Source of the DNA: Clostridium rhizosphaerae
Lineage (GTDB): Bacteria > Bacillota > Clostridia > Clostridiales > Clostridiaceae
Assembly: GCF_016765585.1 (NCBI RefSeq)
Contig: NZ_JAESWC010000001.1
Span: 186,001 to 250,000, forward strand
Length of the DNA: 64,000 nucleotides
Reading direction: 5' to 3'
The notes under the pieces were generated by a model. It did not search any database and was not told the origin of the DNA. It worked only from the letters and a program-made list of their open reading frames with translations. Within the stretch, counting starts at the first letter, position 1. Every line of letters starts with the position of its first letter. A program made the position numbers and the translations under genes. Shown piece by piece: positions 25,096 through 34,038 of this stretch.

Positions 25096-26478
25096 TTATT
25101 CCTCATAACAAACAATTGGTGTACCATCTTCTATATTTTCAAAAATAATTTTAGCTAAATATATAGGCGTATTTACGCAGCCATGGCTTCCGTAATTCTT
25201 ATATATATCCCCTCCAAAAGAATTTCTCCAGCTTGCTTCGTGTATTCCTGTATTTCCGAAGAAAGGCATCCAGTAAGTTATATAGGTTGAATACCCAGGT
25301 CCTTCTAAAATAGCTCCTTTTTGTTTATAATTAAGCATAAAAACTCCAAGTACAGTAGAGTACCCTTTCCTTACATTTCCTGATACTATGGGTCCTTCAG
25401 CTATAACTTTTCCATTTTTATAAAACCATAAATGCTGCCTTGTTATATTAATTTCTACATAGGTATTGCCTATTTCATTTTCACCTCTAGGCAGAGACTT
25501 CTGAGCATATATGGGTTCTTTTTCAATCACCGCTCCTTGTTTAATATTCTCCAGCAATGCCTTTACTTCAGCCTCCCGATTAATTTTCCACCCATAAAGT
25601 CCGTCTTTAATTTCTACTGTTTTACTTACGGAAGTTTTAAATTTTCTTGTTATTCCAACTGTATCGTATTTTTTGCTTAGTTCTCTTACATATTTCATGG
25701 CAGCTATTTCACTTAATACTACATCTAGATTTTCATCAACACTGAGCCAATTATTTATCGCATTTCCATCTAATGTTTCTTTTTTGTCTTCAAATATATA
25801 AGTTATATTTGCTTTTACATACTTATCGAGCAAACCTTTTGTTTCCGAAGTCTTTCTAGAACTTAAAGTATACCTTGGATTAAAGTAGCAATTCTTTTCA
25901 TTTAAATCTAATTTTGTTTCACCTTTTAATACACAAAATTGTATACCAGCTTTTAATTCATCCTTATTGACTTTATTTCCATATACTTCTTTAACTATCT
26001 CATAGGACCCATTTGAATATTTAAAACTTACATTTTGCGGTTCTATAACAGGTTTATGCAAACAACTTAGCTCATTTATTTTGTTCTCCAAAATGTTTCC
26101 ATCGTAAACAAACAAATCATCTATGTAATAATTTTGTTTCTTAAATAGTGAACTAATCCATTTAAAGGCACTTTTACAATGATAGATTTTAGAAATACTG
26201 TTTTTTTCATTGTATTCCATTCCTATGTCTTGTCCAATAATTGTTTCTACTTCTCCGCCTCTTTCTATTAATTGCAGTTTATAATCTTTAACATAGCTTT
26301 TAATTATATCATCAGCATCCTTATGCGCCTTTAATGATACATTTACTCCATTTATTACTGTGTAAAAAAAGAAGTGATTTGCAAAGTATGCTGAAGTAAG
26401 AATATAAATCAACAGTATTGATGCTACAAAAATAGCAAGATTTCCAAAAGCCTTGGATTTAAAACTAATTTTTCTCAC
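25096..26478 (-). CDS. L,D-transpeptidase (YkuD) with peptidoglycan-binding region
   Basis: 460 residues. One N-terminal membrane helix (about 12-34), then about 280 residues of the peptidoglycan-binding-4 type repeat region (GVNVSLKAHKDAD, YDTVGITRKFKTS, DGLYGWKINREAEV), and a C-terminal YkuD domain from about 335 (YVEINITRQHLWFYKNG ...). The catalytic signature is GIHEASWRNSFG followed by YGSHGCVNTP, with the active Cys in SHGCVN. It makes 3-3 crosslinks or attaches proteins at the outer membrane face and resists most beta-lactams. Transcribed alone. Confidence 0.93.
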   Translation of the reverse strand: MRKISFKSKAFGNLAIFVASILLIYILTSAYFANHFFFYTVINGVNVSLKAHKDADDIIKSYVKDYKLQLIERGGEVETIIGQDIGMEYNEKNSISKIYHCKSAFKWISSLFKKQNYYIDDLFVYDGNILENKINELSCLHKPVIEPQNVSFKYSNGSYEIVKEVYGNKVNKDELKAGIQFCVLKGETKLDLNEKNCYFNPRYTLSSRKTSETKGLLDKYVKANITYIFEDKKETLDGNAINNWLSVDENLDVVLSEIAAMKYVRELSKKYDTVGITRKFKTSVSKTVEIKDGLYGWKINREAEVKALLENIKQGAVIEKEPIYAQKSLPRGENEIGNTYVEINITRQHLWFYKNGKVIAEGPIVSGNVRKGYSTVLGVFMLNYKQKGAILEGPGYSTYITYWMPFFGNTGIHEASWRNSFGGDIYKNYGSHGCVNTPIYLAKIIFENIEDGTPIVCYEE

Positions 26479-26600
26479 GATATTTTAAACCTCTCATATA
26501 AACATAGTAACTATATATAGTTTAAACTATGATTATATTTTTGCTTTTAAAACCTAATATTTAAATATTGGATCTATAGTTTCATAAAAATACAACACAT

Positions 26601-26627
26601 AAAAAAGAGCTGCCCTAAAGCAGCTCA
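26601..26627 (-). terminator. Terminator after ABC-F gene
   Basis: On the minus strand GAGCTGC-TTTAGG-GCAGCTC followed by TTTTTT, just past the ABC-F stop. Confidence 0.85.
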
Positions 26628-26634
26628 TATAAAA

Positions 26635-28275
26635 CTATTTTTTTAATTCCTTCAGCTCAGAAAGCGTTTCTTTATACTCCCTATCAAGCTTTTCTACATC
26701 ATCCTTCTTGCTTGGCATAGAAAGTCTTCCTATAAGCTCTGAAAGTCTGTTTTCAAGTACTAATATTTTCTTTTCCCTTTCTTCCTTTGAAACATCCACC
26801 TTCTTATTTTTCTTTTCCAAAAATTCTTCATAGCTTCCTTTAAAGGAAATAAGTCTTTTATTTTCTATAGAAATTATATTATCCGCTACAGAACTTACAA
26901 ACCTTCTGTCATGGGAAACGAATAGAATAGTTCTAGAATAATCCTTAAGTGCTTCCTCCAAGGCTTCCATAGAATATATATCCAGATAATTTGTAGGTTC
27001 ATCTAATATAAGAAGATTTATATCCTGAAGAAATATTTTTGCAAAGGAGGCTTTAACCCGTTCTCCTCCGCTAAGTACCTCTACCTTTTTATAAATATCC
27101 TCATTTTTGAACAGAAGCCGTGCTAAAAGTGTTCTTGCAAAGGTTTCATTATAAATAGATTCCTTCATAACATTTTCGATTATGCTGAGTTTATCCTCCA
27201 ATACATCAAGAGATTGACTAAAATAACCTATCTTAGCTCCCTGAGATAATTTAATAGAGTTATCACCTTTCATTATCATACTTATAAGAGTACTTTTACC
27301 ACTGCCGTTAGCTCCTATAAGCACTGTTTTGGAGCCATTGTATATATCAAACTCTGCATCGCTGAAAATTATTTTATTATTAAAGGCTTTATTTATATTT
27401 CTTCCGCTTATGAGAATTTTGCTGTAAAGCTTATCTGTACTTAGAACATCAAGCTTTATCTTAGAAATATTTTTTGGTTTTTCTTTAACCTCTAAATGCT
27501 CTAGTCTTGCCTGCATATTCTTAACAGCTCTATCCAAGTTTGCCTTAGCCTTTTGGTTTCCCATCTTATGAAGTCTGGCTTCTGAGTTTCCCATTCTTGA
27601 GGGCGCCTTTTTCATAGTCCTGACTTTATCTTTTGTATCAACCACAGCAACTTCTAATCTTTCTTTCTCTCTTTCGTATTCTTCATACTCAAATTGAGCT
27701 CTTTCCCGCTCCATTTGCTTTTGATGTTTGTAGGCTGTGTAGTTTCCAATATAAAACTTTACTTTTCCATTTTCAATCTCTAAAATTTTATTACAAAGCA
27801 CATCAAGAAACTCTCTATCATGAGACACTACTATCAAAGCTCCATCATAAGCCTTGAACTTTTCTTCAAGAAACTTTACAGAATCCATATCAAGGTTTGA
27901 TGTAGGCTCATCCGCAAATATAAGTTGACTATTACTGTTAAAGCTTTGAGCAAGCTTAAATTTAGTTTTTTCACCGCCGCTCATATAATCTTTCCAACTG
28001 TCCTCAATATTAAATTTGCTTGCAAGCTCCCTGTCTACCTCTTCCTGCTCTGAAGATTCCAGCTGAGATATATAGCTAAAAGATCCATAACCTTTGACTA
28101 AGCCTTCATCAGGCCGAAGCTTTCCACATAATATATTCATCAAAGTAGTCTTTCCCATACCATTAAGTCCAACCACTCCTATACGGTCTTCAGAATAAAT
28201 TTTTAGATTCTCTATATCTAGTATTAATCTATCACCATAATACTTTTTAATGTTTAACCCTTCAATCAACAACAA
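26635..28275 (-). CDS. ABC-F family ATPase, antibiotic-resistance type
   Basis: 546 residues, two ABC domains and no membrane helices. Domain 1: GLNGMGKTT (Walker A), MSGGEKTKF (signature), LIFADEPTSNLD (Walker B). Domain 2: GANGSGKST, LSGGERVKA, LLILDEPTNYLD. Between them is a long charged linker (about residues 170-290), as in ribosome-protecting ABC-F proteins (Vga/Lsa/OptrA type). A coiled-coil tail ends the protein. Three successive TTG codons follow AGGAGGG and T8; the first is taken. The long leader suggests induction by ribosome-targeting drugs. Confidence 0.9.
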   Translation of the reverse strand: MLLIEGLNIKKYYGDRLILDIENLKIYSEDRIGVVGLNGMGKTTLMNILCGKLRPDEGLVKGYGSFSYISQLESSEQEEVDRELASKFNIEDSWKDYMSGGEKTKFKLAQSFNSNSQLIFADEPTSNLDMDSVKFLEEKFKAYDGALIVVSHDREFLDVLCNKILEIENGKVKFYIGNYTAYKHQKQMERERAQFEYEEYEREKERLEVAVVDTKDKVRTMKKAPSRMGNSEARLHKMGNQKAKANLDRAVKNMQARLEHLEVKEKPKNISKIKLDVLSTDKLYSKILISGRNINKAFNNKIIFSDAEFDIYNGSKTVLIGANGSGKSTLISMIMKGDNSIKLSQGAKIGYFSQSLDVLEDKLSIIENVMKESIYNETFARTLLARLLFKNEDIYKKVEVLSGGERVKASFAKIFLQDINLLILDEPTNYLDIYSMEALEEALKDYSRTILFVSHDRRFVSSVADNIISIENKRLISFKGSYEEFLEKKNKKVDVSKEEREKKILVLENRLSELIGRLSMPSKKDDVEKLDREYKETLSELKELKK

Positions 28276-28610
28276 AAAAAACCCTCCTTATTAACCCGGA
28301 GAGGATAGTAGTTTTCTTATTAAATAATCATCTTTATATATGGACAGACTTATAGACCAGCTAGTTTAAGATATAATCCATCCAGATATAGAAAGGCAGC
28401 CATACTAAAGCACAAGCTATTATTTAAATTAAGATACCATCCACTCTCAAGTTTCAAAAAAATGTACGACTTACAAACCTTCTTTAAGAAGATTTTAAAA
28501 TAAGCATTATTACATTTAAAAAACTATTTAAAAGCAGATTACATTCTCAATTCAAAAATACCTTACCCTTTCTTTATAGAAAGCTTTTGCTTCCCTACTT
28601 TTCATGAATA
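28276..28610 (-). promoter_or_regulatory. Long leader of the ABC-F gene with alternative pairing
   Basis: On the minus strand the ribosome site GGAGGG can pair with CCTCTCC 10 bases upstream (28284-28306), making a hairpin followed by T8, so it would act as both terminator and site mask. GAGAG and GATGGTA at 28435-28448 can instead pair with TACTATCCTCTC (28299-28310), freeing the site. Two short frames could be leader peptides: MKSREAKAFYKERVRYF (28552-28605) and MAAFLYLDGLYLKLAGL (28350-28403), both with weak ribosome sites. Confidence 0.5.
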
Positions 28611-28723
28611 TTTTAACTTATCTTTATAATATTTGCAACTTTTTTACAAAATTAATTTGAGGCTTTAGTTGGTATACAGTATACTTAAATAAAAAATGTT
28701 ATCTCATAAAGGAGAATTTATGT

Positions 28724-29278
28724 ATGATCACTTATATAGCATTACTTCGTGGAATTAATGTAGGCGGAAAGAATATTATCAAAATGGCTGAACTAAAAAA
28801 AGTATTTGAATCTCTCGGACTTTTTAATGTAAAAACATATATTCAAAGCGGTAATGTACTCTTTAAATCAGATGAAAGCGAAGAGGCCTTAAGAGACAAA
28901 ATTGAACATGAAATAGAAGCAGTTTTTGGAATTTCTCTTTCTGTTGTTATAAGAACAGCTGCTGAAATAAATCAAATTATTCGTAATTGCCCATTTTCAG
29001 AAGCTCAGATAAAAGAAGCAGAAGCCTTGTCGCAAGTGGAAAGCCTATATGTATTACTATTGCTGCATACCCCTTTAGAAGAAAAGGTTCCTATATTAGA
29101 AGCTTATAAAAGTGAAAATGATGAATACAAAATTATAGGCCGAGATGTATTTCTTTTATTTAAAAACAGTGTTCGAAACTCAAAGCTTGCTGCTAATCTG
29201 CATAGACTTGAGGTACCATCAACTATGCGTAATTGGAAGACAATAAATAAACTTGCTGACTTAGCGAAGGATATATAA
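28724..29278 (+). CDS. DUF1697 family protein
   Basis: 184 residues. It begins YIALLRGINVGGKNIIKM and continues LKKVFESLGLFNVKTYIQSGNVLF, the unmistakable start of DUF1697, a small cytosolic family of unknown function in many bacteria. The length is typical. ATG at 28724 has GGAG ten bases upstream. Divergent from the ABC-F gene; transcribed alone. Confidence 0.92.
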   Translation: MITYIALLRGINVGGKNIIKMAELKKVFESLGLFNVKTYIQSGNVLFKSDESEEALRDKIEHEIEAVFGISLSVVIRTAAEINQIIRNCPFSEAQIKEAEALSQVESLYVLLLLHTPLEEKVPILEAYKSENDEYKIIGRDVFLLFKNSVRNSKLAANLHRLEVPSTMRNWKTINKLADLAKDI

Positions 29279-29430
29279 AACTCAACTGTTGTCAATCATC
29301 TTAGTGCATGTGTTGTTAGTAATTCTTAATCCAAGTCAAATTTCAATATCTTGTTCGGACAAATACCAGCACGCAATAACAGGATTATTTTTTACATTTA
29401 TTATAAGATAATTATGACAGGAGGGATTAT

Positions 29431-30315
29431 ATGGATTGGATAACAGGGCTTCAGAAAGCAATTGACTATATCGAAACAAATATTTTAGAAAGCATTGATT
29501 ATGAAGAAGTTGCTAAATGTGCTTACTCATCAAGCTTTCACTTTCAAAGAATCTTCAGCCTGCTTACTGGAATGACTGTTGGCGAGTATATACGAAACAG
29601 ACGTTTAACTCTTGCGGGCATCGAATTATCAATATCAAAGTCAAAAATTATTGATGTTTCTCTAAAATATTGTTACGAAACTCCTGAGAGCTTTGCAAAA
29701 GCCTTTACTCGATTCCACGGGGTAACTCCTTCGGCAGCTCGAGAGCCGGGAGCTAACCTAAAATCCTTTAGCCGTCTGTCAGTAAAAATTATTATGGAAG
29801 GCGGAGATGTTATGGATTATAAAATTGTAAAAAAAGAGGCCTTTAAAGTAATAGGAAAAGCAAGAAGTTTTTCTAACGACAACAGCATTAGCTACGCAGA
29901 ACTCCCAAAGTTTTGGTCGGAAAGCTATTCGGATGGCACTCTAGAAACTCTTATAAAATTAATTAAGAGCAGTAACCAAGTAATTGGAAATGCAGTTCTC
30001 GGAATCTGCGACAGTGTAAATAGTGTAGATAGTAAACACTTTAATTACTCCATTGGTGTGGAATCAGATGTGAATGAAGTTCCTGATGGATACTCAATAA
30101 TCGAAATTCCTGCCTCAACCTGGGCTGTATTCAAATGTGTAGGCGCTATGCCTAACGCTATTCAAGATATGTGGCAAAAAATATATAGCGAGTTTTTTCC
30201 TCAATCAGATTATGAACCTACACAAGGCATAGATTTTGAATATTACCCTGAAGGTGATAACAGTAAAGCTGATTATATCAGTGAAATTTGGCTTCCTGTA
30301 AGGAAGAAAGCATAA
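29431..30315 (+). CDS. AraC-family regulator with GyrI-like effector domain
   Basis: 294 residues. Residues about 5-105 hold two AraC helix-turn-helices (YEEVAKCAYSSSFHFQRIF and IIDVSLKYCYETPESFAKAF, ending FHGVTPSAAR). From about 125 on comes the GyrI/effector-binding domain (YKIVKKEAFKVIGKA, VPDGYSIIEIPASTWAVF, DFEYYPEGD, ISEIWLPV). This is a Rob-like activator. It differs from the AraC protein at 21.5 kb in having canonical GyrI motifs. ATG at 29431 follows AGGAGGG. Confidence 0.93.
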   Translation: MDWITGLQKAIDYIETNILESIDYEEVAKCAYSSSFHFQRIFSLLTGMTVGEYIRNRRLTLAGIELSISKSKIIDVSLKYCYETPESFAKAFTRFHGVTPSAAREPGANLKSFSRLSVKIIMEGGDVMDYKIVKKEAFKVIGKARSFSNDNSISYAELPKFWSESYSDGTLETLIKLIKSSNQVIGNAVLGICDSVNSVDSKHFNYSIGVESDVNEVPDGYSIIEIPASTWAVFKCVGAMPNAIQDMWQKIYSEFFPQSDYEPTQGIDFEYYPEGDNSKADYISEIWLPVRKKA

Positions 30316-30376
30316 AATGATGGGGCTGATGCATAACAGCCCCTATTCTAGTTAACAATGCTATAGCCTAATAGCA

Positions 30377-31849
30377 TTACTTTGCTAAATCTATATTTAT
30401 TTTATACTTTTCATCAATTTGAGGTTCATCAATAATAGGAATAGCAATCTTATATTTTTTTGTTTTATTAATAGGAGGAAGCTTAATAGATGCAATTCCT
30501 TCATTAGCATTTTCCATGACTGCTGTATAGCCGTCCTCAGCCCTTTCGACATCGTTATAATTTTCATCAAAAATTACAGCATTATCAAAATTTCTATAGT
30601 AATATAGTCCATTTCCTTCAATCTTAAAAGTTATTTTTGTTTCCTTATCAGTTGCCTCAATATTTTTTATAAAAATAGTATTACTGCTTCCAACCTTTAT
30701 TCTCTGACCTATTAGCTTATCTATATTTGCAAATTCCCTGCCCTTGTCTATATTAAATATATGGGTAACATTATCTAAGAAATATCCGCTTGATTTTTCT
30801 TTTTCAGTCACAGGCCTGCTCTTTATTATCGTCTCCTGCGGAACTGTAAAATCTGAATTATTTACAGTCGTTTGAAGAATAGAATAGGTTACCTCGTTTA
30901 TTTGCTTTGATTTTATTCCCCATTGCTTAAATATAGGGATTACAGTTATTGAATTTATGTCAGTTAAATCGTTAAGAATTTCTATTTTACCATTGTATTT
31001 TAGATTATTGGAACTTGAGCCTGAACTTTTAGTCTGAAGACACTTACCCTTGTCATCAATTATTATAAAATCCTTTATACCATTAATCATACTATTATTG
31101 GAAGAATCAAAAACACCTAAATAACTTAGAGTATTTCCTAAAGGACTCATCACTAATTTATCAACTTTTAATGTACTATTTGGTATCTTAACATCTTCAT
31201 TCAAATTAATTACTTTTGAATTTGTTGGTTTATCAGCTTTAGAAACTTTAAACTTAAAATCCCATGGTCCTTTCACATCACCAAACCATACAATATTTAA
31301 ATCAACAGCTATATCCTTTGATAAATCTAAATCAGCGACATTAGCATAGGTTACAGTTGCAAGCTTATTATCATTTACTTTTTTATCCTTGCTGTTTCTG
31401 GTTCTAATAAGATTTCCATTAAGCTTTATATGTCCCATATATCCACTGTTTTCCTTAAGATTTTCCCCCTCTTCAGTTGAAGTAATGGCTAATACATTAT
31501 CGTCAATAACAATTTCATCAATAGTTATCTTTATTCCGCTTTTTTCTATTGTCTTATTTACGCTGGATGAAAATTGCTCAAATTTATCAAAACTTTCACC
31601 CATGCTTCCATGATTGATAAGCTTAAAAATAGAATTTATACCCGGAATAGCCTTGACTATCTCAGGATGAACAATTCCTGCTGTTACTGCAACGAATAGT
31701 ATTGCTGCTGCCGCCGCTACCTTTTTATATGTTCTTTGTAATTTTATTGACCTCTTTTCTTTTCTTCCTCTTTCAATCCCCGCTTTAATTGCTAAGTCTA
31801 CACTTCGTGGAATTTTAATTTCATTTTTTATATTTTCAAAATCATTCAT
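30377..31849 (-). CDS. Anti-sigma factor-like protein (DUF4179 type)
   Basis: 490 residues. A basic cytosolic N-terminus of about 45 residues (IPRSVDLAIKAGIERGRK) is followed by one membrane helix (about 46-65) and a large beta-rich extracellular part, the layout of DUF4179/DUF5643 proteins encoded behind ECF sigma factors. The N-terminal IPRSVDLAIKAGI segment is the usual sigma-contact region of this family. It starts two bases after the sigma-factor stop, so the two are translated together; it should hold the sigma factor at the membrane until an envelope signal arrives. Confidence 0.85.
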   Translation of the reverse strand: MNDFENIKNEIKIPRSVDLAIKAGIERGRKEKRSIKLQRTYKKVAAAAAILFVAVTAGIVHPEIVKAIPGINSIFKLINHGSMGESFDKFEQFSSSVNKTIEKSGIKITIDEIVIDDNVLAITSTEEGENLKENSGYMGHIKLNGNLIRTRNSKDKKVNDNKLATVTYANVADLDLSKDIAVDLNIVWFGDVKGPWDFKFKVSKADKPTNSKVINLNEDVKIPNSTLKVDKLVMSPLGNTLSYLGVFDSSNNSMINGIKDFIIIDDKGKCLQTKSSGSSSNNLKYNGKIEILNDLTDINSITVIPIFKQWGIKSKQINEVTYSILQTTVNNSDFTVPQETIIKSRPVTEKEKSSGYFLDNVTHIFNIDKGREFANIDKLIGQRIKVGSSNTIFIKNIEATDKETKITFKIEGNGLYYYRNFDNAVIFDENYNDVERAEDGYTAVMENANEGIASIKLPPINKTKKYKIAIPIIDEPQIDEKYKINIDLAK

Positions 31850-31850
31850 A

Positions 31851-32372
31851 CTAAATTATCTCCTCATTCATAAATACTCTTAACTTGCTTAAAGCCTTAT
31901 TAAGATAAGTCTTTACAGTACCTACAGGATAATTTAAAACCTCAGAAATTTCGGTAATTGTAAGATCCTGAAAGTACTTTAGAATTATCACACTCTTATA
32001 TTTGTCTTCCAACTTATCTATAGAACTCATAATATCAAGCTTTTCATCTATACTATTGCCTTCATAAGAATCTATACTATTTGAAAAATCCTCTGTTGTG
32101 TAAACTATTTTTTTATTCTTATTTATAAAGTTAATAGCGTTATTGATTAATATCTTAGTTATCCAAGTTTTAAAGTACTTTGCTTCCTTCAACTTATCTA
32201 TAGATATGTATGCCTTATACACAGTTTCCTGGAATATATCTACAGCATCTTGCTCATTCTTAACATAGGCAAAAGCTGTTCTATATAAGCCCTCTTTACA
32301 GGCATCCATAAGATTTTCAAAGGCTTTTTCATTTCCCTTAATTGCAAGCTTTACTTGTTCCTCAAAATTCAT
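31851..32372 (-). CDS. ECF-type RNA polymerase sigma factor
   Basis: 173 residues. Sigma region 2: AFENLMDACKEGLYRTAFAY, QDAVDIFQETVYKAYI, FKTWITKILINNAIN. Region 4: LEDKYKSVIILKYFQDLTIT, EISEVLNYPVGTVKTYLNKA. No region 1 or 3, hence an extracytoplasmic-function factor of the SigV-like set. ATG at 32372 follows GAGGAG; five earlier codons are excluded. Paired with the DUF4179 anti-sigma gene downstream. Confidence 0.93.
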   Translation of the reverse strand: MNFEEQVKLAIKGNEKAFENLMDACKEGLYRTAFAYVKNEQDAVDIFQETVYKAYISIDKLKEAKYFKTWITKILINNAINFINKNKKIVYTTEDFSNSIDSYEGNSIDEKLDIMSSIDKLEDKYKSVIILKYFQDLTITEISEVLNYPVGTVKTYLNKALSKLRVFMNEEII

Positions 32373-32423
32373 TTTTAAACTCCTCAAACATTAAATTACA
32401 TGTAATTAATATTTTACATCCAT

Positions 32424-32453
32424 TAGACAATAAAAAGCATCAAACGGTTTTAC
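32424..32453 (-). promoter_or_regulatory. Candidate ECF-type promoter
   Basis: On the minus strand GTAAAACC and TGTCTA are about 16 bases apart, resembling the AAC ... CGTC pattern of ECF promoters. It lies some 50-80 bases before the sigma gene, which would fit autoregulation. Confidence 0.35.
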
Positions 32454-32461
32454 AATATAGC

Positions 32462-32489
32462 AAAAAAAATGAGCTATAAGCTCATTTTT
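32462..32489 (-). terminator. Terminator after PadR gene
   Basis: On the minus strand AAAATGAGCTTATAGCTCAT followed by eight T. Confidence 0.75.
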
Positions 32490-32568
32490 ATATGTAAATT
32501 CATAAATTTTTTATACAATCAAATTAGATAACACTTAATATAACTTAGCTAGCTATTAAGAACATATT

Positions 32569-33105
32569 TCATATCAGAGAATCTAAAATCTCATTACTCC
32601 AGTCAACATATAGTTTCGCTTGGCGTATACCTAGATCTAATACTCTAAGAATATGTCTGTGATTATTATGCATATCAACAATTTTACTTAGTTCCCCATA
32701 AAACAGGTTAAATAATTTAAGTTTTTCTTCCGATTGTTCCTTAAAATGAATAATATGTCTTCTCATTTCTTCAGTATTTTTGTCGGTTGATAAAAACATC
32801 TTCAAAAGGAATTCACTTCTAGCAGTATCTTTTTCATTTTCTGCTTCCATCCATTTCTTAAATTCCTCTTCTCCTTTAGGAGTTATTTTATATCTTATTT
32901 TTTCACGCTTCATTTTTTCAGTTGATTCGTTGCTGGAAAAATCAATTAGTCCCTCTTCTATCATCTTATTAAGCTCAGGATATATCTGTCCAAAACTTTC
33001 CTGCCAAAAGAAGGACATTCTTATATCTATAGCTTTTTTCATTTCATATCCGCTTAGTTCTTCCTCCTGCAAAAGTCCAAGCAGTACGTATCTTGTTTTT
33101 TTCAC
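32569..33105 (-). CDS. PadR-family transcriptional regulator
   Basis: 178 residues. The N-terminal winged helix (YVLLGLLQEEELSGYEMKKA, FGQIYPELNKMIEEGLI, RIRYKITPKGEEEFKKW-type segment) is that of PadR subfamily 2, and a helical dimerisation tail of about 85 residues follows. GTG at 33105 after AAGGAGAG. It follows the ferredoxin-membrane gene by 14 bases in the same operon and most simply represses it through the paired palindromes at 33860-33893. Confidence 0.93.
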   Translation of the reverse strand: MKKTRYVLLGLLQEEELSGYEMKKAIDIRMSFFWQESFGQIYPELNKMIEEGLIDFSSNESTEKMKREKIRYKITPKGEEEFKKWMEAENEKDTARSEFLLKMFLSTDKNTEEMRRHIIHFKEQSEEKLKLFNLFYGELSKIVDMHNNHRHILRVLDLGIRQAKLYVDWSNEILDSLI

Positions 33106-33119
33106 TTATGTTCTCTCCT

Positions 33120-33842
33120 TTATTTAACCTTATAAGTAATGGCCTTTTTAGGACAGTTATCAACACATGCCCCACATAATATGCATTCGCTGTCGTACAT
33201 ATTTTCTCTCTGCACCTTCTCTGTTACATTAAGACTCATGGGGCAGCTTCTATCGCACATATGACAGCTTACACATGTATTTTTATCTGCAGATAGCCTT
33301 AGTCCTTTAATGTGAAGCATGTTTCCAAGCTTACTTCCTATCACCATAAATGGTGCCATCCAACAAAAATAATGGCAGAAAATTCTTTTACCAAACACTA
33401 CAGATGGAATAAATATTAGACACACTACTCCATAGTATATTATATATCCATATATATTTGCTATTGATATTCCATGATCCGTCTGATAGAAGAAATCAAC
33501 TGCTAATTCTTTCTTTCTAAATATAAAACATATAATTATAGCTATTATCCATATCACCCAAATTACATACTTTATATTGTTTCTCCACCCCTGCTTAGGT
33601 CTTTTATCATTAATTAACACAGCACATTCTTGTATTCCTCCCGCAGGACATAAATACCCGCAAAATAGTCTTCCAAGAAAAATGGAGCCTAAAAGCATTG
33701 TAATAAATATGATGAAACTTCCGTTAACTATGCCTTCCATTGCGCCTTGAATTATTAAATATGGCGATAAATAATATATGCTTATTGGAAAAAGCAGCAT
33801 TGAGCTTATTAAAACCAGCTTTCTAGCATTTTGTCTTTTCAT
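33120..33842 (-). CDS. NapH/CcoG-like membrane ferredoxin
   Basis: 240 residues. Four to five membrane helices, with conserved GRLFCGYLCPAGG after helix two and CHYFCWMAPF after helix four (the NapH/RdxA CXXXCP-like pairs), then a C-terminal di-cluster ferredoxin: CVSCHMCDRSCP and CILCGACVDNCP, two 4Fe-4S sites. Family members pass electrons across or along the membrane. Start ATG 33842 with GGGGG. Operon with PadR regulator. No oxidoreductase partner is adjacent, so the electron route is unknown. Confidence 0.9.
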   Translation of the reverse strand: MKRQNARKLVLISSMLLFPISIYYLSPYLIIQGAMEGIVNGSFIIFITMLLGSIFLGRLFCGYLCPAGGIQECAVLINDKRPKQGWRNNIKYVIWVIWIIAIIICFIFRKKELAVDFFYQTDHGISIANIYGYIIYYGVVCLIFIPSVVFGKRIFCHYFCWMAPFMVIGSKLGNMLHIKGLRLSADKNTCVSCHMCDRSCPMSLNVTEKVQRENMYDSECILCGACVDNCPKKAITYKVK

Positions 33843-33859
33843 AATTAATCCCCCAATCA

Positions 33860-33893
33860 ATATATCTTTTAGATATATATCTTAAAGATATAT
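33860..33893. promoter_or_regulatory. Two overlapping palindromes, likely PadR operators
   Basis: ATATATCT-TTT-AGATATAT (33860-33878) and ATATATCT-TAA-AGATATAT (33875-33893) share their arms and overlap by four bases. They lie directly upstream of the ferredoxin-PadR operon, within 20-50 bases of its ATG. PadR proteins bind such AT-rich dyads. Confidence 0.7.
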
Positions 33894-33937
33894 TAACATG
33901 GAAATTTTAGTATGTCAATGCAACTATTAAAATAAAA

Positions 33938-33958
33938 GGGACGAATATTCTTCGTCCC
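33938..33958 (-). terminator. Terminator after GNAT gene
   Basis: GGGACGAA and TTCGTCCC stem; on the minus strand followed by TTTTATTTTA. It closes the gene at 34039-34764. Confidence 0.75.
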
Positions 33959-34038
33959 AAGAAGTTAATAAAATTCATCACAACTAAATTTACATTTTTA
34001 TATCAAAGGCTCTTTTCAATGTGAAACAGGTTATATAT

